Below are positions 12,316 through 22,246 of a stretch of 64,000 bases of DNA, piece by piece. The notes under the pieces were generated by a model. The model did no database searches. It was not told the DNA's origin and saw nothing but the letters and a program-made list of their open reading frames with translations. The stretch is taken from the NCBI GenBank assembly GCA_028571685.1, contig CM053146.1, positions 114,985,431-115,049,430 of the forward strand, written 5' to 3'. Position 1 is the stretch's first letter. Each line of letters starts with the position of its first letter. The translations under genes and the position numbers were made by a program. The DNA comes from Heterohyrax brucei (lineage: Eukaryota; Chordata; Mammalia; Hyracoidea; Procaviidae).

Positions 12316-13795
12316 TTACCCCCCAAAAAAATGTTTGTCATACTTACATTATACTACTGTATCAGTGAAAATACATAGTTTCTTATCTAAATATGCTTAG
12401 GCTTTTTAGACTTCCATTTCAACAAAAGAAAAATAATTTTTTATTAAATATCTATTGATTTACTGTCTCCCAGAAACACCAAATAGAGTTTATAGATGAA
12501 TAAAATGCAGTTACCTTTAGAATAAATTTTGGCAGATGAAATGGAATTGAAATTTGGCAACCGTTTAACTGGACATAGAAAATTCACTGAGTTTAGAACA
12601 AAAAGTAAAGTGAATAGCAGTTTATCTAACTCAAGATGCAGAGATATTTTAAGGAGAGATAATAAGGAGATGACAACCCAATGTAATAAAGAAGTGAAAA
12701 TGAATTTACATTTCTAGCTCATAATGCCATGCAGACAGTGTAGGTTAAAAAAAGAAAATACTACATAAGCAATGTGTTAATTATTTCTATGCAGGCCTAT
12801 GTGGTAACATGTAGCATTGAGAGAACTAATTCATAGGAAGTACATAGCATAGTTTCTAAAATACAGTACTGTATTTTTACACACATAAAACACATGTTAC
12901 GTGTTTTTGCCAACCTTAGAACCCCTCTTTTGCAAGCTCATTTTGCCATGTGTTGTATGTGTGAGCACATTCTCTTTTACAAAAAATAAGGTAAATAATA
13001 TATATTCACAATTATTATAATTGTTTTTGTTGCAATTTCCTATTCCATCCTTTGACTCTCTACTTTTTTCTCTTCACTGACTCATCTTAAGGAAGATATT
13101 TGGTTGAACTAGATTTTGAACTACAGATTTTATTTTGGGGCCTTAAAAGAATTATTTTCAATGTTTACCCCTGTTTTAGCCCTCACTGAGGAGAGAAGAA
13201 AAGATGGGAATTGATGGGAACTGCAAACTTATCTTGCTTGTGTGGTTTTTCAGGGTGTGGCCAAAGAAATGTATATAACTTTCAGTGAGACATGCTACTT
13301 CTGCTTATCAAATTGTCCTTGCTATTCCTGCTATTAAAAGCATTGTCAACAAAAAGAACACTATCCTCACTCTTAATGGCACTGCAGAAGAAGAAAAAAA
13401 GGCATTGCAACTACAAGATTTAGAATATCTGTAGTTGACTTTGCAAAGTTGTTTTTTTTTTTTTTTTTTTTAATAAAATCTGTTAGTCTAAACCCATGGT
13501 AAATTTTACAATGCATACCTCAGATTTTCAGAAACTGAGAATTCATTTTAAGTTGTCCCTCTTACTGTTTTTCGGTAGATTCCCAGTAGTATTTCTCCAT
13601 TTCAGCCAATACTGACTTAAAAACTTCTACATTTATACTTTCACTTTTGCAAATTATGATGTCAAGGAGTAATTCAGCTTCCAGTTACATCCTGAGATTA
13701 CATAATGTACTGAAAAAAATGCCATAAGCTAAAAGGTATAGGTCTCTTTCCAAACACAGCTGATAAGTTTTTAGAGTTGGGTTAAGATGTATAGC
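12316..13795. other. Intergenic, nothing recognised
   Basis: AT-rich. A 22-base T run lies at about 13451-13472. The 62-codon frame at 12529 has no recognisable domain. No exon or classified repeat is seen. Confidence 0.5.
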
Positions 13796-14103
13796 CAGGC
13801 AGTCCCTGAGTTATGAACGTCTTACTTACAGACAATTCCTACTTAAGAACAGAATGGCATAAATACTATTATATTCAAATTTTGAGTTAAATACAAACAA
13901 TGGTTCATAATAACAAACTCATCATTGTACAGTTTGGAGTATTAAGTGTTTCATGTGCATGAAAAGGTAAAGTGTATACTATATCCTAAGCAAACATGTG
14001 ACTTTCCGGTACTAGATAAGAATCATATGTACCTGTTTTGACTTATGTACAGTTTCAAATTAGATTGAGGAATGACTCTCATTCATAACCTAGGGACTGC
14101 CTG
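13796..14103. mobile_element. Short DNA transposon with terminal inverted repeats (Tigger/pogo-like MITE)
   Basis: The left end, 'caggcagtccctgagttatg', is mirrored at the right end by 'cataacctagggactgcctg', giving inverted terminal repeats of more than 20 bp with two or three mismatches. TATA lies just outside each end, allowing a TA target duplication. The 308-bp interior is AT-rich and has no transposase frame. Assignment to the Tigger/pogo group is by resemblance of the termini only. A related right-end fragment is at about 41915-41994. Confidence 0.7.
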
Positions 14104-15780
14104 TATATACAACAAGAATAAGTGATTTGTAGCTACTAACATAGAAAGTGCCAGGTTGTGTGACACAGAAAACAGGGCAACAGGGCTTAGAGGTGGATGA
14201 GATCAGTACAGACTCTATTCATCAAGGATGGATTTGGCCTGAGCTTCAAAGGATTGATGGGGTTTGGATCACGATAGAAGAGATGGGGAAGGCATTCTAG
14301 ACAGCAGGGAGAGCAAAAGCAAACTCAGAAGCAGAAATGTCATGCAAATGTCATTGTGTGCCCTGATTTTAATGATTCCACAGTCTTGTGAGGTGACTTT
14401 GATCTCATAATTCACATCAACAGCAAAAGATTCAAGTTTTGAGACTGACTCTATTTAGAGAAAAAGAGGACTGAAGAGTAAATATTAAATACGTTTAACA
14501 AATAATCATAGGAAATAGAAAAAGGAAAAAAAAAAAAAGATACACCTAAAATTTCAGTCTCTAACTATTCTAAATGCGGTTTTCAGCCAGGGACTTGGTT
14601 TTAAAAAGGCAAAATTTATAAGGCATGATAAAGAACCTCAAGCATTCAAGATAACCAATTTAATTTCTGAACTAGAAGGATGTTTTCCTTTGTACTATAA
14701 TAAAAAACAAAAGGCCACCTCCATACTTTATATGGCACCAACTCTGTTGGTTATTAATCAAACAGTTTTAAAGCTAAACTACAGGTCTGCTCTCATCCCA
14801 GGGCCTTTAGTGAGTGAGCACTGGTGAACATAACCATTATTCAACCCCCTGTCTTCTCCAGTAAGAAAGAATGCTGACACCGAAATGTTTTAGAGTCAAC
14901 TGCAAGAACTCGTTAATACTGTGCCAAAGTAGGAACTGCTGATCATCAGGGATTTGATCACGAAGTAAATTAGAGGTTGTGAATCACAATGTCTCGTAAC
15001 AAACATGCATTAGTAAAAGTAAATAAGCATGAAGACAGACCGATTAAGTTCTGCTTATGTAATTGGTTCTTGAAAATGCATTATTCCAATATATTAGGAG
15101 AAAAATGAGCATCAACTTAGAAATCAAATAGACTGTGTTATAACACTGAACAAAAGAATTATTAGAAGAGTGAGGTAAAAGATCCTGACAGAAGCCAGTA
15201 TTGATTCGAATTACTGGCTGACACTCTGAAGGTGTACTTTTTTGGATGGTAAAACTCCACTGGGAAAACAAGAGAAAGAAAATTGAGTTTCAAGTATGTG
15301 GAAGTACTGGATTTGAAAGGAGGTGGAAAGAACCTGTGCTGTAATGCCACTAGTGTTCTGGGACAATAATTTGTGAAAATACAGTCAAAATGCTGGTCCG
15401 CAAATAGTATTTTAAAATTTTACTATTGAGACATGTGGCCAATCCAAGTAAGTTAGTAAGTAAGACAAAGTATACTTTGGGGAGAAACAGCAGTGGTTTA
15501 GCAAAAGCAAAGACATCTCAGCTCTTTGGGGGAACTATTAAAACGAGTAGAGATTTTCATACGATGGTGACTGGAATAAAAAGAGGAAAAGAAATCACAT
15601 CATTTTAAAAACCTCATTAATGAGTGATAACAGTAAACTGTCATAGAATTTTTTTTTAATTTATAAGCTGGAAATCCTCAAAAGGAAGATAAAATTTGCC
15701 AACAAAAGACACATTAAAGTATGATTTGCCAAGAGTGTGATTCATCCTATTAACAAAATAAGTATAAATCATCCAGTTAC
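14104..15780. other. Intergenic, no gene recognised
   Basis: No young repeat is seen. Part of 14215-14320 ('ggaaggcattctagacagca') resembles a degenerate ancient mammalian repeat. An A run lies at 14526-14538. Short frames at 15044-15608 lack recognisable domains. Confidence 0.5.
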
Positions 15781-15838
15781 AGAAAACCTGTGAGATGAGA
15801 GGACAGGTACTACTCCAATGTATAGATGAGAAAACTGA
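15781..15838 (-). repeat. MIR fragment
   Basis: The plus strand reads 'aaaacctgtgagatgagagg' and 'tagatgagaaaactgaa', the reverse complement of the MIR core, where 'acagatgaggaaactgaggc' is typical. Only about 60 bp remains. Confidence 0.5.
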
Positions 15839-15853
15839 ATTTTTTTTTTTTAA

Positions 15854-16290
15854 GCAGAAAGATTTATTCAGTGTATATTCAAAGCAGCAAAAATGAGAAC
15901 CGAATAGATAAAATACCCAGTGCCATCAAGTCAACTCTGACTCATAGCAACCCTGCAGGACAGAGTAGAATTGCTCCATAGAGTTTCCAAGGAGTGTCTG
16001 GCAGATTCAAGCTGTCAACCTTTTTGTTAGCAGACATAGCACTTAACCACTACATCACCAGGGTCTGCACAGAAGATGCAGAAGTGGGAAGATGAACAAG
16101 CATGCTGCTAGAGCCATGCCTGCCCAAGTTTAAGGAATATTACAGACTGGGCAAGAATGGGAAAACATGCCATAGCCATGTCTACCTGAGTCCAAGGAAC
16201 ATTACAGAACCATCAGCATATGTTAACATCACAACTGGGCAAAACCATTCAAAGCTTCACTTCTCACAGATTGGCTGGAATCTGAGTTTC
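15854..16290. repeat. Unclassified interspersed repeat R1, copy A (split by a SINE)
   Basis: Bases 15854-15910 and 16068-16290 align with 28655-28960. Shared landmarks are 'tatattcaaagcagcaaaaa', 'gacaagcatg' or 'gaacaagcatg', 'ccatgcctgcc', and 'aaggaatattacaga'. An AfroSINE interrupts this copy. Internally the element carries two diverged tandem units of about 65 bp ('ccatgcctgcccaagtttaa', then 'ccatgtctacctgagtccaa'). I do not recognise the family. An old LTR is one possibility, but no terminal TG/CA or coding region was seen. Confidence 0.6.
15911..16067 (-). mobile_element. AfroSINE inserted in repeat R1
   Basis: Minus-strand copy: 'cagtgccatcaagtcaactc', 'cagagtagaattgctccata', then the head 'cacttaaccactacatcacc'. 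It splits repeat R1, so it is younger than R1. No clear target duplication was found. Confidence 0.88.
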
Positions 16291-17334
16291 TGTGTTAGAA
16301 ATCATCTTTCTTAACAATCATTGGTACAGCTTTCTGTAATGGCAATCAAGAGAGTCTTCATTGATCCAACAAATTTCTGTTCACTGAATGGTAATAGAAA
16401 AATATAAGACTGCAAAGTCTTGAGTGTTCTGGGTATGTGAAAGTTTCCCTAAAATATATTTTCCAGGGCTATTGTATTTACTGTCTTTATAGCTCAGGGA
16501 CAAGTTGATGTGTCCTTGCGAGTCTTGGTGAGAACAGCTAGGGCCATTCTCTGTGCTCAAAGACGGGGAATAATAATTCATAAATCAAATAAAAGTTTCT
16601 AAATATTTCCTAAATCATTCTCCCCTTTTGATTGGAGACTGGAGGTAATGCATTGATGATCAATACTTAGACTTAATAACTACTAGGCAGTAATCGTGAC
16701 AGGTTCTTTAAACTTCTGGTGCTGGTTTTCACCAGATACCATCTGGTTCTTCACCAGGTTATTGAGTAAGTCTGATGTTGTCATCAATCCCATTGCTGGA
16801 GTAAGCGGACTCAGTATGCATCAACATTTTAACCTGAATCCTTCTTTTGCCTCTTAAGTGTGTAAAAGAATAGAAAATGTTTTATTATGCCTAATAATAT
16901 CAGGATGTAGACTAAGTATATTACTGAGTGAACTAACTGAAGTGCTTATTCTTGATGGTCACTAAAAAAATGAATCTGTTGTTTGTAAGGATGTTACAAT
17001 ATGTAACCAAGTAACGTGCTGTCTCATTCTGTGTGTCTCTTGTATGCAGCACAGGCTACATTTTCTTGGGCCAATAAAAAAAGTTAAGTCTATTCTGTTA
17101 TCTCATGTCAGCTTGGTTTATGAGGTCGGAGAGCACCACTGTGTTCCATCCCACTAGCAACTTCATCTGCTATCTGTCCCATAGCGGTTTATAGCTTTCT
17201 TAAAGATTTCTCTTATTCAACTGTATTGTAAATAGGAATTAAAACTACTAACTATACCCTGAGTGTTGGATTCATGATATTTCTTCTGACTCTAATTTTA
17301 CAACATGTAACAATATAACATTCCCTTCTAGTAT
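16291..17334. other. Intergenic, nothing recognised
   Basis: No repeat family or exon identified. The minus frame at 16381-16581 has no recognisable domain. Confidence 0.5.
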
Positions 17335-17472
17335 TTGGAAACTCTGGCGACTTAGTGCTTAAATGCTATAGACACTGACGAAAATGTCAGCAGCTGGTTG
17401 GAAACTCAATGTCTCTTCTATAGGGTTGCTGTGAGTCAGAACTGACCTGACAGCATAGAGTTCTTTTTTTTC
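17335..17472 (+). mobile_element. AfroSINE, diverged
   Basis: Sense copy: 'ggaaactctggcgacttagt' head, 'gtcagcagctggttggaaac' middle, and 'gctgtgagtcagaactgacc' tail followed by a T run. The B-box region is rearranged (gacgaaaatgtcagcag). Confidence 0.8.
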
Positions 17473-17655
17473 CAGTATCTCCTAGCATTATTACTATGAC
17501 TAGCTAAAAGTAATCTTAAAGTTCCCAAAGTGTATTGTCCAGGTATTTACCAGAAATCTAAATGAGATAGTCCATGTAAATTCACTGTCAATTGGAAAGG
17601 GGTCGAATTTACCTCACAAAAGTATATGTCCATAAGCAGAGCACCATGTTTGTCT

Positions 17656-17669
17656 AGAGAAACCATAAA
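17656..17669. repeat. Target-site duplication of AfroSINE, left
   Basis: The 14-mer agagaaaccataaa recurs exactly at 17834-17847. Confidence 0.9.
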
Positions 17670-17833
17670 CCTGAAACCAAACCCACTATCATTGAGTTGA
17701 TTCTGACTCATGGTGATCCTACAGAAAGAGTAGAACTGCCCCATAGCATTTCCAAGGAACACCTGGTAGATTTGAACTGCAAGCCTTTTGATTTGCAGTC
17801 ATAGCACTTAACCACTACACCACTAGGGTTTCC
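17670..17833 (-). mobile_element. AfroSINE with perfect 14-bp target duplication
   Basis: Minus-strand, full-length copy: tail 'ctgaaaccaaacccactatc', body 'agagtagaactgccccatag', head 'cacttaaccactacaccact'. The exact 14-bp duplication at 17656-17669 and 17834-17847 defines both ends (164 bp). Confidence 0.94.
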
Positions 17834-17847
17834 AGAGAAACCATAAA

Positions 17848-18944
17848 GTATAGACAGTATACATGTGACATACTAGTTTTCTTTAGAGAAACTAGTGATA
17901 AGCAAGATATACAGGTTAGACCTCTCCTGGTGGAGGTCTTCAGTTAATCTCTTTAAAACATACTAAATATTCTTCCCAACAGCAAGCATGCTTGTTTTTG
18001 GTTTACCTGTTAACAGTTATGGGTCACTCTCTCAGAAGCAAAAGTGAAGCCTAAGACAAAACAGAGTGTGAGCCTTGAGATGAATCTCTTCTGAGAACCT
18101 GGTTTCTTTAAGATACAGAATTTTTGTATAACAAGTGGGTGAGAGTTTGATTATAAATATTAGACAACTATGTCATACTACAGTTTCTTGAAGACTAACT
18201 AGTGATTTGCCTGAACTGAACTCTCGGTCTGATCTTTGCAGTCAGGTTCACAAAACAGACTAAACACTTCTAAAATAAATAAATAAATAAATAGCACAAT
18301 GCCCATAGTAAAATGATCTCGTTTATCTAGATCATTGTTTAACACAAGTGGTTTCAGAAACCAGTTTTTCTTTCTTCAAAGCTCAGGGTTCAAAAGGATA
18401 TGCAAAGGAGCAGTGTGTGTGAATCACCCTCTTTATGAAAGCCTGAATTCTGGCTTCCAGGAGAATTAAAACTCTTTCATGGTTTTCCCTTTGGGGTCCT
18501 TATCTTGCTGTAGAATCCTTGATCAAAAATGCTCAAAAAATGGAAATTGAACACTATCTGATTTTTAAGTTCCTAGGTACTATACAGTGAACTAAGAAAT
18601 AGAATAGAAACACTAATAATAATATTAGGCCATTTGTGTGAAATAACTAATGAAACCATGACCCTAAGGTCTTTGAACCAAGGAAACAAATCTCATGAGG
18701 TCTTTGTTTATGGCATAAGCAGCATCAGTAACCGTTTTCCATGTGCCTGAGTGGCAGTTACTTTGTATAAAACTTCACATTGCATATTAATGTAATAGAG
18801 CAACATTCATCTATTAATAAAAAATCTATTTCTTTAGAACTAATAGCAATTCTAATGCTATTGTAATTTGTAAAATCATATCTCAGGCCTCCAAAACTTC
18901 TATGATTATGCTATTTACAACTTTGCTAAGTTTACCAATGTTGT
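17848..18944. other. Intergenic with an (AAAT)n microsatellite
   Basis: Microsatellite (AAAT)n lies at about 18272-18294. The rest shows no recognisable repeat or exon. Confidence 0.55.
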
Positions 18945-21092
18945 GGTTGTTGTTAGGTGCCATTGAGTCCATTCCAACTCACAGTGACTCTATGTACAAC
19001 AGAATGAAACACTGCCTGGTCTGGCACCATGCCCACCGTCATTTTTAACCTTAAGTCTGCTGTTGTGGCCACTGTGTTAGTCCATCCCGTAAAGAGTCGT
19101 CCTCTTTTTCACTGACCCTTCACTCTACCAAGCATGATGTCCTTCTGTAGGGGTTGATCCTTCCTGACAACATGTCCAAAGTGTGTAAGATGCAGTCTTG
19201 ACATCTTTGCTCCCAGGGAGCACTCTGGCTATACTTTTTCTAGAACAGATCTGTTAGTTCTTTTGGTGGTCCATGGTACATTCAACATTCATCTGCAGCA
19301 CCACAATTCAAAGGCATCGGTTCTTCTTCTGTCTTCTTGTTCATTGTCCAGCTTTGACATGCATATGATATGATTGAAAATACCACAGCTTGGGTCAGGT
19401 GCACTTCAATCTTCAAGGTGGCATCTTTACTTTTCAATACTTTAAAGAGGTCCTTTGCAGCAGATTTGCCCAATATGATGCGTCTTTTAATTTCTTGACT
19501 GCTGCTTCTGTGGGCATTGATTATGGACCCAAATAAAATGAAATCCTTGACAATGCTTTCTCCATTCCTGACGATGTTGCTTACTGGTCCAGTTGTAGGG
19601 ACTTTTGTTTTCTTGATGTTGAGGTTCAATCCATACTGAAAGCTGTGGTCCTTGTCTTCATCAGTAAATGTTTCCAATCTTCCTCACTTCTAGCTAATAA
19701 GGTGGTGATGTCTGCATTACACAGGTTGTTCATCAGTCATCCCCCAATCCTGATGCCTTGTTTTTCTTCATATAATCTGTCTTCTTGGGTTATTTACTGA
19801 GCATATAGACTGAAAAGGTAAGGCAAAAGGATACAACCTTAATGCACATCATTCCTGACTTTAAACCATGAAATGACCCCTTGCTCTTTTCGTACAACTA
19901 CCTCTTGATCTATATACAGATTCCTCATGAGCACAGTTAAGTCTCTCTGCAATGTTAGCTGTAATTTGTTATGATCCACACAGTCAGATGCCTTTGCATA
20001 GTCAATAAATCACAGGTAAACATCTTTCTGGTATTCTTTGCTTTCAGTGAAGATCTATGTGGCATCAGCAGTAATATCCTTGGTTCCACATCCTCTTCTG
20101 AATCCAGCTTGAATTTCTAGCAGTTTCTTGTCAATATACTGTTGAAGTCACTTTTGAGAAATGTTGAACAAAACTTTACTTGTGTGAGATATTAACAGTA
20201 CTGTTCAGTAATTTCCACATTCGACTGGATTGCCTGTCTTTGGAATAGGCATAAATATGGATCTCTTGCAGTCAGTTGGACAGGTAGCTGTCCTCAAAAT
20301 TTCTTGGCATAGATGAGTGAGCACTTCTAGTGCTGCATCTGTTTGTTGGAATATCTCGATTGATATTCAATTCCTGGGTCCTTGTTTTTTGCCATTGCCT
20401 TCAGTGCAGCTTCGACTTCTTCCTTCAGTACCGTGGGTTTCTGATCATATGCTACCTCTTCAAATGGCTGAACATCAACCAGTTCTTTCTGATATAATGA
20501 CTCTGTGTATTCCCTCCATCTTTTGATGCTCCCTGAGTCATTCAGTAGTTTCCCTGTAGAATTGTTCACTACTGCAACTCAAGGCTTGAATTTTTTCTTC
20601 AGTTCTTCCAGCTTGAGAAATGCAAAACCTGTGCTCCCCTTCTGGTTCTCCATTTCCAGCTCTTTGCACATGTCATTATAATACTGTAGTTTGTCTTCTT
20701 GAGCTACCCTTTGAAACCTTTGTTTAGGTCTTTTACTTCACCATTCCTTCCTTTTGCTTTAACTGCTCGACATTAGAGAGCAAGTTTCCGAGTCGCTTCT
20801 TTTATTACTTTCCTGAGTCGGATCCGACTCGACGGCACTTGGCTTGGCTGTCTTTTTAGTGACCTCTTGCTCTCTCCATGGATGATTTCTTTGATGTCAT
20901 TCCACAGTTTATCTGGTCTTCAGTCATTAGTGGTTAACACATCAGATCTGTTCTTGAGATGGTCTTTAAACTCAGGAGGGATATACTCAAGGTTGTAGTT
21001 TAGCTTTTGTGGACTTGTTCTAATTGTCATCAGGTTCAGTTTGAATCTGCATATGAGCAATTGATGATCCTTGCAGCAGTCACAGTCCGTGA
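18945..21092 (-). mobile_element. Decayed RTE-type non-LTR retrotransposon
   Basis: Antisense RTE fragment of about 2.15 kb running from the end of the endonuclease domain through the linker and reverse transcriptase to the 3' end. The 3' end lies at low coordinates, with gttgttgttagg as the complement of the AAC-repeat tail. The minus frame at 19282-19677 (131 codons) covers sequence just after the RT active site (GLNLNIKKTK...TTGPVSNI...SSSQEIKRRI). The frame at 20327-20569 covers the pre-RT linker (GSIKRWREYTESLYQKELVD). The segment expected to encode the catalytic YADD motif, around 19710-19725, reads N-A-D-I. Many stops and frameshifts make it non-functional. A short foreign-looking piece sits at about 20814-20846. 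The 5' part is missing. Confidence 0.85.
20814..20846 (+). repeat. AfroSINE-tail-like insert with a 16-bp perfect palindrome, inside RTE
   Basis: The sequence gagtcggatccgactc is its own reverse complement and is followed by gacggcacttggcttgg. This matches an AfroSINE/RTE terminal tail read on plus, whereas the surrounding RTE is on minus. The flanking RTE sequence (cctttcctg ... ctgtctttttagtgacctc) appears continuous without it. Confidence 0.55.
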
Positions 21093-22050
21093 ACACAGTT
21101 TACCGTAGTGAGGTCTAACTTTGAGATTTGTACTATCTGAACTCATTACTTAAATAATTTCGGAGAGAGTAAAATGGTTGCTTATATCCAGAATATAGGA
21201 CCTTAAAATATCAGCAGTATTCCTGCATAAAATCGGTAGTATCCTTTCATTTACTCAGCCTTATGTAATTATTTTCTTTGCCATGTAATTTTGAATCAGT
21301 TGCAACCTGGGAACCCATTAGATTTTGCTTAGGAGTTCTGAAAATCTTGATCAAGTCTAATCAAGAGACTAGCCTTTTGTTAAGATATTTTTGTTGAGAT
21401 ATTCTGGTCAAATATTTTCATTAAATCAGAAAGGTAAACACTTGGCAGATGACAAAACTTAATATGACCACAATTAATTTATAAAAATATTCTTAATAGT
21501 GAAACACCTGATAGAAATTAATTATAAGCACAATGTAAAGGCCAAATAATACCAAATTAATTAAAAAAGAAAATCTAAAGACAGCAATATTTTTAAAGAA
21601 CTTCAGATGTAACATACGATAATCTTGAATCATAGTATCATACAGCTAGAATATACCAAGAATATATATCCCAGGATTATTAAGTCTCTGAATAGCTAAA
21701 TAATAGTAAAAATAACTTCATAGGTAAAGGATGTCATTCCCTAGTCAAAGCATTGGTTTCGATGTTTCTAGACTGAAAAAAAAAATTGTAACTGAGTTAC
21801 CAACTAAGAAATAATAATAGAATTATGATATAACACTATGTATTTGTTGTCTAATAGTAGGCAAAAACATAAGAAATACTTAAGTTTTAACCCAAACAGG
21901 ATCAGGGATTTCTCTTAGTTTTAACACATACAATTTATTAAATAAAACTTTTTAGCATTTTTCCTTTATAAAAAATATTGTGACTTCCCATTAAGTTTCA
22001 GAGTTGTCAGAATTTTATTATAGTTATCAAAAAATAACAACACTTTATTT
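21093..22050. other. Intergenic, nothing recognised
   Basis: AT-rich with no classified repeat or exon. Confidence 0.5.
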
Positions 22051-22063
22051 AACCAAAGATCTT
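22051..22063. repeat. Target-site duplication of L1, 3' side
   Basis: The 13-mer aaccaaagatctt recurs exactly at 27646-27658, on the far side of the 5.6-kb L1. Confidence 0.93.
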
Positions 22064-22206
22064 TTTTTTTTACTTGTGATTTAGGGAAACTGTACCATCC
22101 AAATAAAATTTGCATGTCCGCCTATCTGCAGATCCTTCTGCTCTGCTTGTCCAGTGATAGAACACTCCTCTTTTTCATTTTATATATGTCATATCTTCTT
22201 CACATT

Positions 22207-22246
22207 ATCTCCTGTCCCCTCCTCTCCACCCTCCCCTCCCCTTCTG
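22207..22246 (-). repeat. G-rich polypurine tract of the L1 3' UTR
   Basis: The plus strand is pyrimidine-rich (tgtcccctcctctccaccct, then cccctcccctt). On the L1 sense strand this is a run of GGG/GGGG blocks with short A-containing spacers, with quadruplex potential. The same tract occurs at equivalent places in the L1 pieces at about 29249-29286 and 40446-40482. Confidence 0.7.

Noticed and set aside
18272..18294. (AAAT)n as a functional element
   Set aside because: Ordinary microsatellite.
19282..19677. 131-codon frame as a possible host gene
   Set aside because: It reads clearly as RTE reverse-transcriptase sequence downstream of the active site and sits inside a decayed RTE.
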